64,000 nucleotides of DNA from Cinclus cinclus (GCF_963662255.1 NC_085081.1:434001-498000); one strand, 5' to 3'; shown: positions 33,901-45,240, numbered from the stretch's first letter. Made by a program: numbers and translations. Notes: a model not told the origin generated them from the sequence alone.

Positions 33901-36900
33901 CCAGTTCCCAACTCCCAATTCCCAATTCCCATTCCCAATTCCCAATTCCCAATTCCCAATTCCCAATTCAATTCCAGTTCCCAATTCCCAATTCCCAATT
34001 CCCATTCCCAATTCAATTCCAGTTCCCAATTCCCAATTCCCAATTCCCAATTCCCAATTCCCATTCCCAATTCAATTCCAGTTCCCAATTCCCAATTCCC
34101 AATTCCCAATTCCCAATTCCCAATTCCCATTCCCAATTCAATTCCAGTTCCCAATTCCCAATTCCCAATTCCCAACTCCCAATTCCCAATTCCCAATTCC
34201 AATTCAATTCCAGTTCCCAATTCAATTCCAATTCAATTCCAATTCCCAATTCCCAATTCCCAATTCCCAATTCCCAATTCCCAATTCAATTCCAGTTCCC
34301 AATTCCCAATTCCCAATTCCCAATTCCCAATTCCCAATTCCCAATTCCCAATTCCCAATTCCCATTCCCAATTCAATTCCAGTTCCCAATTCCCAATTCC
34401 CAATTCCCAATTCCCATTCCCAATTCAATTCCAGTTCCCAATTCCCAATTCCCAATTCCCAATTCCCAATTCCCATTCCCAATTCAATTCCAGTTCCCAA
34501 TTCCCAATTCCCAATTCCCAATTCCCAATTCCCATTCCCAATTCAATTCCAGTTCCCAATTCCCAATTCCCAATTCCCAATTCCCAATTCCCAATTCCCA
34601 ATTCCCAATTCCCAACTCCCAATTCCCAATTCCCAATTCCAATTCAATTCCAGTTCCCAATTCAATTCCAATTCAATTCCAATTCCCAATTCCCAATTCC
34701 CAATTCCAGTTCCCAGTTCCAGTTCCCAATTCCCAATTCCCAATTCCCAATTCCCAATTCCAATTCAATTCCAGTTCCCAATTCCCAATTCCCAATTCCC
34801 AATTCCAATTCCCAATTCAATTCCAATTCAATTCCAGTTCCCAGTTCCCAATTCCCAATTCCCAATTCCCAATTCCAATTCCAGTTCCCAATTCCAGTTC
34901 CCAATTCAATTCCAATTCAATTTCAGTTCCCAGTTCCCAGTTCCCAGTTCCCAATTCCAATTCCAATTCAATTCCAATTCCCAATTCCCAATTCCCAATT
35001 CCAATTCAATTCCAGTTCCCAGTTCCAGTTCCCAATTCCCAATTCCAGTTCCCAATTCAATTCCAATTCAATTCCAGTTCCCAGTTCCAGTTCCCAATTC
35101 CCAATTCCAGTTCCCAATTCAATTCCAATTCAATTCCAGTTCCCAATTCCAGTTCCCAATTCCCAATTCCCATTCCCAATTCCAATTCAATTCCAATTCC
35201 AATTCAATTCCCAATTCCAATTCCCAATTCCCATTCCCAACTCAATTCCCAATTCAATTCCAGTTCCCAATTCCCAATTCCCAATTCCAGTTCCCAATTC
35301 CCAATCCCCCAATCCCCCATTCCCCCAATCCCCCATCCCCCCATCCCCCATCCCCAATCCCCCCATCCCCCACTCCAATCCCCATCCCAATCCCCCAATC
35401 CCCCATTCCCCCAATCCCCCCATCCCCCACTCCATCCCCCATCCCCCACTCCAATTCCCACTGTAATTCCCATCCCAATCCCCCATCCCCCATCCCCCAC
35501 TCCAATCCCCAATCCCCCAATCCCCCATTCCCCCACCCCCCATCCCCCACTCCATCCCCCATCCCCCATCCCCCACCCCCCATCCCCCACTCCAATTCCC
35601 ACGGTAAAATTCCCGTTTTTTCTCCTCCCCGCCCCCCCCCCGGCGCAGGCTCCGCGTCACTCTCACTGCGCCGTGGCCTGGGGGGGGGGCCCTGCTGATT
35701 TTTGGGGGGCAGCTCGGGGGAGGGGCGCTCACCAACGACCTCTGGGCCTTTTTTGGGGGGCCCGGGGGGGGTTGGGAGCTGCTCCAGGGACCCCAAAAAA
35801 ACCCCCGGGGACCCCCGGGCCTGGCGGGGGCCGCGGCCGCGCTCGTGGACCACGAGTGGCTCTACGTGTTCGGGGGTGAGAGAGAAATTCTTGTTATGAA
35901 TATTGGAAATATTTCAAATATTTCAGATATTTATGGGTTTGTCCTGGGGGTTTGGGGGGATTTTGGGGGATTTTGGGGGATTTTGGGGGGATTTTGGGGG
36001 ATTTTGGGGCCGTGGGGACCACGAGTGGCTCTACGTGTTCGGGGGTGAGAGAGAAATTCTTGTTATGAATATTGGAAATATTTCAAATATTTCAGATATT
36101 TATGGGTTTGTCCTGGGGGTTTGGGGGGATTTTGGGGGATTTTGGGGGGATTTTGGGTGGATTTTGGGGGATTTTGGGGCCGTGGGGACCACGAGTGGCT
36201 CTACGTGTTCGGGGGTGAGAGAGAAATTCTTGTTATGAATATTGGAAATATTTCAAATATTTCAGATATTTATGGGTTTGTCCTGGGGGTTTGGGGGGAT
36301 TTTGGGGGATTTTGGGGGGATTTTGGGTGGATTTTGGGTGGATTTTGGGGGGATTTTGGGGGATTTTGGGGCCGTGGGGACCACGAGTGGCTCTACGTGT
36401 TCGGGGGTGAGAGAGAAATTCTTGTTATGAATATTGGAAATATTTCAAATATTTCAGATATTTATGGGTTTGTCCTGGGGGTTTGGGGGGATTTTGGGGG
36501 GATTTTGGGGGATTTTGGGGGATTTTGGGGGGATTTTGGGGGATTTTGGGGGGATTTTGGGGGATTTTGGGGCCGTGGGGACCACGAGTGGCTCTACGTG
36601 TTCGGGGGTGAGAGAGAAATTCTTGTTATGAATATTGGAAATATTTCAAATATTTCAGATATTTATGGGTTTGTCCTGGGGGTTTGGGGGGATTTTGGGG
36701 GATTTTGGGTGGATTTTGGGGGGATTTTGGGGGATTTTGGGGCCGTGGGGACCACGAGTGGCTCTACGTGTTCGGGGGTGAGAGAGAAATTCTTGTTATG
36801 AATATTGGAAATATTTCAAATATTTCAGATATTTATGGGTTTGTCCTGGGGGTTTGGGGGGATTTTGGGGGGATTTTGGGGGATTTTGGGGGATTTTGGG

Positions 36901-39900
36901 GGATTTTGGGGCCGTGGGGACCACGAGTGGCTCTACGTGTTCGGGGGTGAGAGAGAAATTCTTGTTATGAATATTGGAAATATTTCAAATATTTCAGATA
37001 TTTATGGGTTTGTCCTGGGGGTTTGGGGGGATTTTGGGGGATTTTGGGGGATTTTGGGTGGATTTTGGGGGATTTTGGGGGGATTTTGGGGCCGTGGGGA
37101 CCACGAGTGGCTCTACGTGTTCGGGGGTGAGAGAGAAATTCTTGTTATGAATATTGGAAATATTTCAAATATTTCAGATATTTATGGGTTTGTCCTGGGG
37201 GTTTGGGGGGATTTTGGGGGATTTTGGGGGATTTTGGGGGATTTTGGGGGATTTTGGGGCCGTGGGGACCACGAGTGGCTCTACGTGTTCGGGGGTGAGA
37301 GAGAAATTCTTGTTATGAATATTGGAAATATTTCAAATATTTCAGATATTTATGGGTTTGTCCTGGGGGTTTGGGGGGATTTTGGGGGGATTTTGGGGGA
37401 TTTTGGGGGGATTTTGGGGGGATTTTGGGGGATTTTGGGGCCGTGGGGACCACGAGTGGCTCTACGTGTTCGGGGGTGAGAGAGAAATTCTTGTTATGAA
37501 TATTGGAAATATTTCAAATATTTCAGATATTTATGGGTTTGTCCTGGGGGTTTGGGGGGATTTTGGGGGATTTTGGGTGGATTTTGGGGGGATTTTGGGG
37601 GATTTTGGGGGATTTTGGGGGATTTTGGGGGATTTTGGGGGGATTTTGGGGGATTTTGGGTGGATTTTGGGGGATTTTGGGGGGATTTTGGGGGATTTTG
37701 GGGGATTTTGGGGGATTTTGGGGGATTTTGGGGCCGTGGGGACCACGAGTGGCTCTACGTGTTCGGGGGTGAGAGAGAAATTCTTGTTATGAATATTGGA
37801 AATATTTCAAATATTTCAGATATTTATGGGTTTGTCCTGGGGGTTTGGGGGATTTTGGGGGATTTTGGGGGGATTTTGGGGGGATTTTGGGGGATTTTGG
37901 GGCCGTGGGGACCACGAGTGGCTCTACGTGTTCGGGGGTGAGAGAGAAATTCTTGTTATGAATATTGGAAATATTTCAAATATTTCAGATATTTATGGGT
38001 TTGTCCTGGGGGTTTGGGGGGATTTTGGGGGATTTTGGGTGGATTTTGGGGGATTTTGGGGGATTTTGGGGCCGTGGGGACCACGAGTGGCTCTACGTGT
38101 TCGGGGGTGAGAGAGAAATTCTTGTTATGAATATTGGAAATATTTCAAATATTTCAGATATTTATGGGTTTGTCCTGGGGGTTTGGGGGGATTTTGGGGG
38201 ATTTTGGGGGATTTTGGGGGATTTTGGGGGATTTTGGGTGGATTTTGGGGGGATTTTGGGGGATTTTGGGGCCGTGGGGACCACGAGTGGCTCTACGTGT
38301 TCGGGGGTGAGAGAGAAATTCTTGTTATGAATATTGGAAATATTTCAAATATTTCAGATATTTATGGGTTTGTCCTGGGGGTTTGGGGGGATTTTGGGGG
38401 ATTTTGGGTGGATTTTGGGGGATTTTGGGGGATTTTGGGGCCGTGGGGACCACGAGTGGCTCTACGTGTTCGGGGGTGAGAGAGAAATTCTTGTTATGAA
38501 TATTGGAAATATTTCAAATATTTCAGATATTTATGGGTTTGTCCTGGGGGTTTGGGGGGATTTTGGGGGATTTTGGGGGATTTTGGGGGGATTTTGGGGG
38601 ATTTTGGGGGATTTTGGGGGGATTTTGGGGGATTTTGGGGCCGTGGGGACCACGAGTGGCTCTACGTGTTCGGGGGTGAGAGAGAAATTCTTGTTATGAA
38701 TATTGGAAATATTTCAAATATTTCAGATATTTATGGGTTTGTCCTGGGGGTTTGGGGGATTTTGGGGGATTTTGGGGATTTTGGGGGATTTTGGGGGGAT
38801 TTTGGGGGATTTTGGGAGATTTTGTAGGGATTTTTGGGGGATTTTGGGGGATTTTGGGGAATTTTGGGGGGATTTTGGGGAATTTTGGGGGGATTTTGGG
38901 GGATTTTTAGGGGATTTTGGGGGGATTTTGGATGGATTTTGGATGGATTTTGGGGTGGATTTTTAGGGGATTTTTCCCGGATTTTGGGGTGGATTTTTAG
39001 GGGATTTTTCTGGGATTTTTCCGGGATTTTGGGTGGATTTTGGGATGGATTTTTCGGGGATTTTTCCGGGATTTTGGGATGGATTTCTGGGTATTTTGTT
39101 GACTTGGGAAAACTTTGGGAACATTTCCATGAATTTGAGGTGATTTGTACAAATTTTGGTGCCGTTTTGGTGAATTTTGGGCTGATTTTTTCCCGATTCC
39201 GACCGGGATTATTTTACTAAACCCCTTCCCCTCTAAAAACCCCCGATTTTATTTTATTTTTTATTTTTTATTTTTTATTTTCTTTTTTCTTTTTTTGGGC
39301 CCAGTCCCTGAAATTTTAGGATTTTTCCCCCATTCCCAGGTCGGACCCCCTCGGACGTTTTCTCTTCGGGACTTTTCCGGTTCCGGTTGCCCGGGGGGGG
39401 TCCCTGGGAGCCAGTGGAGGTTTGGGGGGGGAAACCCCCCCGGGCTGCCGGGCATTCCATGGTGTTCCATCCCCCATCCCGGAGCCTGCTGGTGTACGGG
39501 GGGCACCGCCCGTCCACGGCCAGGTAACTGGGACTCAACTGGGAGGCACTGGGAGGGACTGGGAGAGAGATTTGGGGCGGTTTTGGGGGGGTTTGGGGCG
39601 GTTTTTGGGGGATTTTGGGGGGTCCTGGTGTTCCATCCCCCATCCCGGAGCCTGCTGGTGTACGGGGGGCACCGCCCGTCCACGGCCAGGTAACTGGGAC
39701 TGAACTGGGAGGTACTGGGAGGCACTGGGAGAGAGATTTGGGGCGGTTTTGGGGGGGTTTGGGGCGGTTTTGGAGGGATTTTGGGGGACTGGGATGGACT
39801 GGGAGTGACTGGGATGGACTGGGAGGTCACTGGTCGGGACTGGGAGAGACTGGGATGGACTGGGAGGTCACTGGGATGGACTGGGATCCACTGAGAGGGA

Positions 39901-42635
39901 CTGGGAGTGAACTGGGAGGCACTGGGAGAGAGATTTGGGGCGGTTTTGGGGGGGTTTGGGGCGGTTTTTGGGGGGATTTTGGGGGGTCCTGGTGTTCCAT
40001 CCCCCATCCCGGAGCCTGCTGGTGTACGGGGGGCACCGCCCGTCCACGGCCAGGTAACTGGGACTCAACTGGGACTCAACTGGGAGGTACTGGGAGGGAC
40101 TGGGAGAGAGATTTGGGGCGGTTTTGGGGGGGTTTGGGGCGGTTTTGGAGGGATTTTGGGGGACTGGGATGGACTGGAATGCACTGGGATGGACTGGGAG
40201 GTCACTGGGATGGACTGAGATCCACTGGGAGGGACTGGGAGTGAACTGGGAGGCACTGGGAGAGAGATTTGGGGCGGTTTTTCGGGGACTGGGATGGACT
40301 GGGAGTGACTGGGATGGACTGGAATGCACTGGGATGGACTGGGAGAGACCAGGAGCCACTGGGAGAGAGATCTGGGGCAGTTTTGGGGAGATTTTGGGGG
40401 ACTGGGATGGACTGGAATGCACTGGGATGGACTGGGAGTGAACTGGGAGGTCACTGGGAGGGACTGGGAGAGAGATTTGGGGCGGTTTTGGGGGGGTTTG
40501 GGGCGGTTTTGGAGGGATTTGGGGGTACTGTGATGGACTGGAATGCACTGGGATGGACTGGGAGTGAACTGGGAGGGACTGGGAGGGACTGGGAGAGAGA
40601 TTTGGGGCGGTTTTGGGGGGGGTTTGTAGCACGGGGATGGACTGGAAGCCACTGGGAGTGACTGGGATGGACTGGGAGGTCACTGGGAAGTCACTGGGAT
40701 GGACTGGGATGGACTGGGAGTGAACTGGGAGGGACTGGGATGAACTGGGATGGACTGGGAGGGAGATTTGAGGGGCTTTGGGGTGGATTTGGAGGAAATT
40801 TGGGTTTTTTTTTCTTGTTTTCATCGTTTTTCCCCATTTTTTTTTCCATTTTTCCCCATTTTTTTCCATTTTTTTTCCTGTTTTTTCCCATTTTTTTCCC
40901 ATTTTTTCCCCCATTTTTTCCCTTTTTTTTCCATTTTTTTCCATTTTTTTCCCATTTTTTTCCCCATTTTTTCCATTTTTTTCCCATTTTTTCCCCTTTT
41001 TTTCCATTTTTCCCCATTTTTTCCCATTTTTTCCATTTTTTCCCCATTTTCCCCATTTTTTCCCCGTTTTTTCCCATTTTTTCCCATTTTATCCCATTTT
41101 TTTCACCATTTTTTTCCATTTTCCCCCCATTTTTTCCCCCATTTTTTCCCCCATTTTTTTTCCCTTTTTTCCCATTTTTTCCCCATTTTTTTCCCATTTT
41201 TTTCCCATTTTTTTCCCCGTTTTTTTCCCATTTTTTTCCATTTTCCCCCCATTTTTCCCCCATGTTTTTTTCGTTTTTTCCCCATTTTTCCCCATTTTTT
41301 CCCCATTTTTTTCCATTTTCCCCATTTTTTTTTCCATTTTTTCCCCATTTTTCCCCTTTTCCCCCATTTTTCCCCATTTTTCCCCATTTTTCCCCATTTT
41401 TTCCCCATTTTTTCCCCATTTTCCCCCATTTTTTTCCATTTTTTCCCCATTTTCCCCATTTTCCCCCATTTTTTCTCCGTTTTTTTTCGGGGTTTTTTCC
41501 CCCCCAAAATCTTCTTTTTTTTTTTTTTCTTTTTTACCAATTCCCAGCATTTTTTTAATATTTGGTTTTTAATTTTCCAGGTTCAGTGTCAGGGTGAACT
41601 CCTCGGATCTTTTCCACCTCTGGGAATTTTTAGGGACAATTTTGGGCTTTTTTAAGGAAAATTTTGGGGTTTTTTAGGGACAATTTTGGGCTTTTTTAAG
41701 GAAAATTTTGGTGATTTTTAAGGACAAGTTTGGGTTTTTTTAGGGACAATTTTGGGTTTTTTTTAGGGACAATTTTGGGGTTTTTTAGGGACAATTTTGG
41801 GGGTTTTTTTAGGGAAAATTTTGGTGATTTTTGAATCGAAATTTTGCACTTTTTAGGAGAATTTTTTTGAGGCTTTTTAGGGGATTTTTGGGAGCTTTTT
41901 TGGGCTGACTTTTGGGTATTTCAGGTTCTTATTTTTTGTTTTTCTTTTCCATAGTTTAATTTCCTTTTTTTCCTTTTCATCATTTTTTCCCCTTTTTTTT
42001 TCCCCATTTTTTCCCCATTTTCCCCCATTTTTTTACATTTTTTTCCCCGTTTTTTCCCATTTTTTTCCATTTTTTCCCCATTTTTTTTTCCATTTTTCCC
42101 CCATTTTTTTTTCCCTTTTTTCCCCCATTTTTTCCCATTTTTTTCCCATTTTTTCCCTGTTTTTTTCCCATTTTTTTTCCATTTTTCCCCATTTTTTTTT
42201 GTTTTTTCCCCATTTTTTTCCCGTTTTTTTCCCTTTTTTTTTCCATTTTCCCCCCATTTTTTCCCCTTTTTTTTTTTCCATTTTCCCCCCATTTTTCCCC
42301 CATTTTTTCCCCATTTTTTCCCCATTTTTTCCCCATTTTTCCCCATTTTTTTTTCCATTTTTTCCCCATTTTCCCCCCGTTTTCCCCCATTTTTTCCCCG
42401 TTTTTTTTTGGGTTTTTTTTTCTTTTTCCCAATTCCCAGCATTTTTTTTAATCTTTGGTTTTTAATTTTCCAGGTTCAGTGTCAGGGTGAACTCCTCGGA
42501 TCTTTTCCACCTGGAGCGACGTCACTGGAGCCCCCTCCGAGCTCGGGGGGAATTTTTGGGGGGATCCCAAAAAGGGACCCCGGGAAAGAGCATTCCACAG
42601 TGCCACCCTCATCGGGGACTACATGGTGGTTTTTG
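21749..42635 (+). CDS. MEGF8: MEGF8, 5' half: signal peptide, CUB, EGF, first kelch repeats
   Basis: MEGF8 is a large single-pass protein; with MOSMO and MGRN1 it lowers surface Smoothened and so dampens Hedgehog signalling (family knowledge). Exons 21749-21935, 23431-23594, 25814-26023, 30335-30515, 33212-33309, 35649-35875, 39340-39523 and 42474-42635 give about 470 residues after correcting one extra G in each of exons 6 and 8. In order: signal peptide with hydrophobic [18 protein letters not shown] starting GDCKGQ, with [14 protein letters not shown] and [17 protein letters not shown]-like cysteines; kelch blades with [35 protein letters not shown] and YMVVFG. The identity closely follows human MEGF8. 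The start is the ATG ahead of the signal peptide. The gene stops mid-kelch at the contig end; the 3' half is on the opposite strand at 52-64 kb, so this contig is probably misoriented. Introns are junction-copying repeats. Confidence 0.93.
21936..23110. repeat. Minisatellite in MEGF8 intron 1
   Basis: Units such as AAAATTCACCCCAAAATTGG and ATCAGAGACCCCAAAAT repeating every 30-60 bp. Confidence 0.9.
23431..23594 (+). CDS. MEGF8: MEGF8 exon 2: CUB domain
   Basis: Acceptor TTTTTGGCAG; donor GTCAGC. It encodes [40 protein letters not shown] and [10 protein letters not shown]. The CUB acidic Ca-site residues (D, E, D) are visible. Confidence 0.95.
23600..24480. repeat. (GGGATTTTTT)n array, left arm of a large inverted repeat
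   Basis: About 880 bp of GGGGATTTTTTGGGATTTTT units of 10-12 bp. Its reverse complement forms the next array. Confidence 0.92.
24520..25705. repeat. (AAAAAATCCCC)n array, right arm of the inverted repeat
   Basis: About 1.2 kb of CCCCAAAAAATCCCCAAAAA units, the exact complement class of the left arm. The arms are separated by about 40 bp around 24480-24520. Confidence 0.92.
25814..26023 (+). CDS. MEGF8: MEGF8 exon 3: end of CUB and EGF-like cysteines
   Basis: Acceptor TTTCCCCAG; donor CCAG/GTGAGC. It encodes [40 protein letters not shown] and [20 protein letters not shown], ending GGTCNQ. Its last bases, CACCTGTAACCAG, seed the following array. Confidence 0.95.
26024..29345 (+). repeat. Splice-donor minisatellite, about 180-190 copies of CTGTAACCAG/GTGAGC
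   Basis: Units of about 17-18 bp (TGTAACCAGGTGAGCGCC) with variants GCTCCT, GCTCTT, GCCCT, GCACCT and GCTCAT. Each repeats the exon 3 end plus its 5' splice site, so nearly every unit carries CAGGTGAGC, close to ideal for U1 snRNA pairing. The copy number is estimated from length over unit. Longer blocks, such as the GCCTGGATCCAG units near 26030, 26350, 26990, 27130, 27895 and 28675, show higher-order duplication. Four to five - strand ORFs of up to 998 residues are artefacts. Confidence 0.97.
29470..30260. repeat. (GGGGATTTTTT)n array
   Basis: Same unit family as 23600-24480, before the exon 4 acceptor. Confidence 0.9.
30335..30515 (+). CDS. MEGF8: MEGF8 exon 4: EGF end and first kelch strand
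   Basis: Acceptor TATATCCCTTTTAG; donor GTCAGT, non-canonical beyond GT. It encodes [33 protein letters not shown] and GMLYVFG. Human reads CRCEPGFLGRACDLHLWENQ in this position. Confidence 0.93.
30516..31435. repeat. Decayed copies of the MEGF8 exon 4 end plus intron start
   Basis: Units of about 165-200 bp contain ACAGGAGCTGTCCTGGCAGG followed by TTTGGGGTAAAAAATGGGG. These align with exon 4 bases GCAGGAGCTGTGCTGCCAGG and the intron after its donor. Copies are near 30670, 30866, 31031 and 31230. Confidence 0.85.
31440..32100. repeat. GGGGATTTTGGGCAAAAAA-type low-complexity intron
   Basis: Imperfect G/T/A-rich units (AAAAATGGGGATTTTGGGC) drifting to GGGAAATTTGGGG. No coding signal. Confidence 0.75.
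32100..33211 (+). repeat. Acceptor-side array: six exon 5 starts with lost AG
   Basis: Units of about 165 bp end GTGTCCCCCTCCCCAAAATT then GGAATTGAACGAG, near 32210, 32380, 32540, 32705, 32875 and 33045. The real junction reads GTGTCCCCCTCCCCAG then GATGGGACCTGAACGAG. The copies therefore represent the acceptor plus exon start with AG changed to AA. Confidence 0.9.
33212..33309 (+). CDS. MEGF8: MEGF8 exon 5: kelch blade
   Basis: Acceptor CCCTCCCCAG; donor GTGAGA. It encodes [20 protein letters not shown] then [12 protein letters not shown]; human reads QDLNNALGDLVLYNFSANTW. Confidence 0.94.
33660..35300. repeat. (CCCAATT)n heptamer satellite
   Basis: About 1.6 kb of AATTCCC units with interspersed CAATTCCAGTTCCC. 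The - strand Gly/Asn/Trp/Glu/Leu ORFs (GIGNWEL repeats) are artefacts. Confidence 0.95.
35300..35610. repeat. CCCCCAATCCCCCATC-type array
   Basis: A C-rich derivative of the heptamer array with units CCCCCATCCCCCACTCCAAT, ending before the exon 6 acceptor. Confidence 0.85.
35649..35875 (+). CDS. MEGF8: MEGF8 exon 6: kelch blades (one +1 frameshift)
   Basis: Acceptor CGGCGCAG; donor GTGAGA. It encodes [34 protein letters not shown] and [11 protein letters not shown] (human VDEWLYVSGG). The frame changes at the G10 run 35680-35689; nine G restore it, so one G is in excess. Confidence 0.9.
35876..38960 (+). repeat. Exon-end array: 15 extra copies of the MEGF8 exon 6 end with intact donors
   Basis: Units of about 160-295 bp carry GACCACGAGTGGCTCTACGT, TTCGGG and the donor GTGAGAG, then a TATTTCAAATATTTCAG block and variable GATTTTGGGG arrays. 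Counting the genuine exon there are 16 copies, starting near 35848, 36018, 36187, 36378, 36578, 36758, 36918, 37098, 37267, 37447, 37740, 37909, 38078, 38278, 38448 and 38648. Length differences come from the GGGGGATTTT part. Confidence 0.95.
39340..39523 (+). CDS. MEGF8: MEGF8 exon 7: kelch blade ([18 protein letters not shown])
   Basis: Acceptor CATTCCCAG; donor GTAACT. It encodes [40 protein letters not shown] and PSTA; human reads GHSMVFHAPSRALLVHGGHR. Confidence 0.94.
39524..40800 (+). repeat. Minisatellite with two extra copies of the exon 7 end
   Basis: Main unit ACTGGGATGGACTGGGAGG. Two blocks near 39630-39691 and 39990-40052 repeat the 3' 60 bases of exon 7 ([20 protein letters not shown]) with intact GTAACT donors. 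Confidence 0.92.
40800..41570. repeat. (CCCATTTTTT)n pyrimidine array
   Basis: About 750 bp of TTTTTTCCCCATTTTTTCCC before a TTTTCCAG acceptor. Repeated again at 41990-42420. Confidence 0.9.
41581..41618 (+). pseudogene. Partial copy of the MEGF8 exon 8 start
   Basis: After an intact TTTTAATTTTCCAG acceptor, 38 bases match the exon 8 start ([13 protein letters not shown]), then diverge into intron-like repeats. An about 893-bp duplication of pyrimidine tract plus acceptor plus exon start; the full exon is at 42474. Confidence 0.85.
42474..42635 (+). CDS. MEGF8: MEGF8 exon 8: kelch blade (one +1 frameshift)
   Basis: Acceptor AATTTTCCAG; donor GTAAAA. It encodes [20 protein letters not shown] and, after a +1 shift, [20 protein letters not shown] (human [18 protein letters not shown]). 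The extra base lies between 42545 and 42563, which has two G6 runs. The exon ends at VVFG, phase 1. Confidence 0.88.
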
Positions 42636-45240
42636 GTAAAAAAAACAACTAAAAAACAAAAAAACCAAAATTTTTGGAATTCTTAAAAAAAAATTCTGTA
42701 AGAAATGGTGAAAATTCCAAAAAAAAATCCCGTAAAAATCGGCCCCAAAATGGGGGAAAATGTCGTGGAAATGTCATTGAAAATCCCATGAAAAATCCCT
42801 TTAAAAATCCGAGATAAATCCCATAAAAAAATCCCTTTAAAATTCCAGAAAAATTCCAGAAAAATCCCATTAAAATTTCAGAAAAATTCCAGAAAAATCC
42901 CATTAAAATCTCATTAAAAATCCCTTTAAAATTCCAGGAAAATCCTCCTGGAAATTCCATAAAATTCCCATGAAAAATCCCACAAAAATTCCATTAAAAT
43001 TCCAGGAAAATCCCATTAAAAATCCCATTAAAAAAATCCCATTAAAAAATTCCATGAAAAATCCTGAAATTCCAAAAAAAAAAAAAAAAAAAAAAAATCC
43101 ACCCTCCCAAAAAAATAAAAAATCCCCCAAAAAAGGGGAAAAATTCCACAGTGCCACCCTCATCGGGGACTACATGGTGGTTTTTTGGTAAAAAAAAAAA
43201 AACTAAAAAACAAAAAAACCAAAATTTTTGGAATTCTTAAAAAAAAATTCTGTAAGAAATGGTGAAAATTCCAAAAAAAAATCCCGTAAAAATCGGCCCC
43301 AAAATGGGGGAAAATGTCGTGGAAATGTCATTGAAAATCCCATGAAAAATCCCTTTAAAAATCCGAGATAAATCCCATAAAAAATCCCTTTAAAATTCCA
43401 GAAAAATTCCAGAAAAATCCCATTAAAATTTCAGAAAAATTCCAGAAAAATCCCATTAAAATCTCATTAAAAATGCCATGAAAATTCCCATTAAAATCCC
43501 ATTAAAATCTCATTAAAAATCCCTTTAAAATTCCAGGAAAATCCTCCTGGAAATTCCATAAAATTCCCATGAAAAATCCCATGAAAAATCCCATGAAAAA
43601 TCCCACAAAAATTCCATTAAAATTCCAGAAAAATCCCATTAAAAATTCCATGAAAAATCCCTTTAAAATCCCATTAAAAATCCCACAAAAATCCCATTAA
43701 AAATCCGAGATAAATCCCATGAAAATCCCATTAAAAATCCAACAAAAATCCCTTTAAATTTCCAGAAAAATCCCTTTAAAAATCCCATAAAAATTCCACA
43801 AAAATCCCTTTAAAATTCCAGAAAAATCCCATTAAAAATCCCATTAAAAATCCCATTAAAAATCCCATTAAAAATCCGAGATAAATCCCATAAAAAATCC
43901 CTTTAAAATTTCAGAAAAATTCCATTAAAATCCCATTAAAATCTCATTAAAAATCCCTTTAAAATTCCAGGAAAATCCTCCTGGAAATTCCATAAAATTC
44001 CCATGAAAAATCCCACAAAAATTCCATTAAAATTCCAGGAAAATCCCATTAAAAATCCCATTAAAAAATCCCATTAAAAAAATTCCATGAAAAATCCTGA
44101 AATTCCAAAAAAAAAAAAAAAAAAAAAATCCACCCTCCCAAAAAAAATAAAAAATCCCCCAAAAAAGGGGAAAAATTCCACAGTGCCACCCTCATCGGGG
44201 ACTACATGGTGGTTTTTGGTAAAAAAAAAAAAACTAAAAAACAAAAAAACCAAAATTTTTGGAATTCTTAAAAAAAAATTCTGTAAGAAATGGTGAAAAT
44301 TCCAAAAAAAATCCCGTAAAAATCGGCCCCAAAATGGGGAAAATGTCGTGGAAATGTCATTGAAAATCCCATGAAAAATCCCATTAAAAATCCGAGATAA
44401 ATCCCATAAAAAATCCCTTTAAAATTCCAGAAAAATTCCAGAAAAATCCCATTAAAATTTCAGAAAAATTCCAGAAAAATCCCATTAAAATCTCATTAAA
44501 AATGCCATGAAAATTCCCATTAAAATCCCATTAAAAATCCCTTTAAAATTCCAGGAAAATCCTCCTGGAAATTCCATAAAATTCCCATGAAAAATCCCAC
44601 AAAAATTCCATTAAAATTCCAGGAAAATCCCATTAAAAAATTCCATGAAAAATCCCTTTAAAATCCCATTAAAAATCCCTTTAAAATTCCAGAAAAATCC
44701 CGTTAAAATCCCATTAAAATCCCATGAAAAATCCCATGAAAAATCCCATGAAAAATCCCTTTAGAATTCCAGAAAAATTCCAGAAAAATCCCATTAAAAA
44801 TCCCATTAAAAATCCCACAAAAATTCCACAAAAATCCCTTTAAAATCCCATTAAAAATCCCATTTAAAATTCCAGAAAAATTCCAGAAAAATCCCATTAA
44901 AAATCCCACAAAAATTCCACAAAAATCCCTTTAAAATCCCATTAAAAATCCCATTAAAAATTCCATAAAATCCCATTAAAATCTCATTAAAAATTCCATA
45001 AAATCCCATTAAAATCCCATTAAAAATCTCACAAAATTCCATAAAATCCCATTAAAAATTCCATAAAATCCCATTAAAATCCCACTAAAATTCCCATTAA
45101 AAATTCCATAAAATCCCATTAAAATCCCACTAAAAATCCCATTAAAAATTCCATAAAATCCCATTAAAATCCCATTAAAAATCCCTTTAAAAATCCAGAA
45201 AATCCCATTTAAAAAAACCCCAAAAATTCAATTTTTACCC
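42636..45240 (+). repeat. ATCCCATTAAAA minisatellite with a 1.03-kb higher-order repeat carrying the exon 8 end
   Basis: Units TCCCATTAAAAATCCC and AATTCCAGAAAAATCCC. The last 45 bases of exon 8 with donor ([14 protein letters not shown]) recur at about 43145-43188 and 44175-44219, each followed by the same roughly 500-bp block, giving a period of about 1.03 kb. The 43-kb copy has one extra T. Confidence 0.92.
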
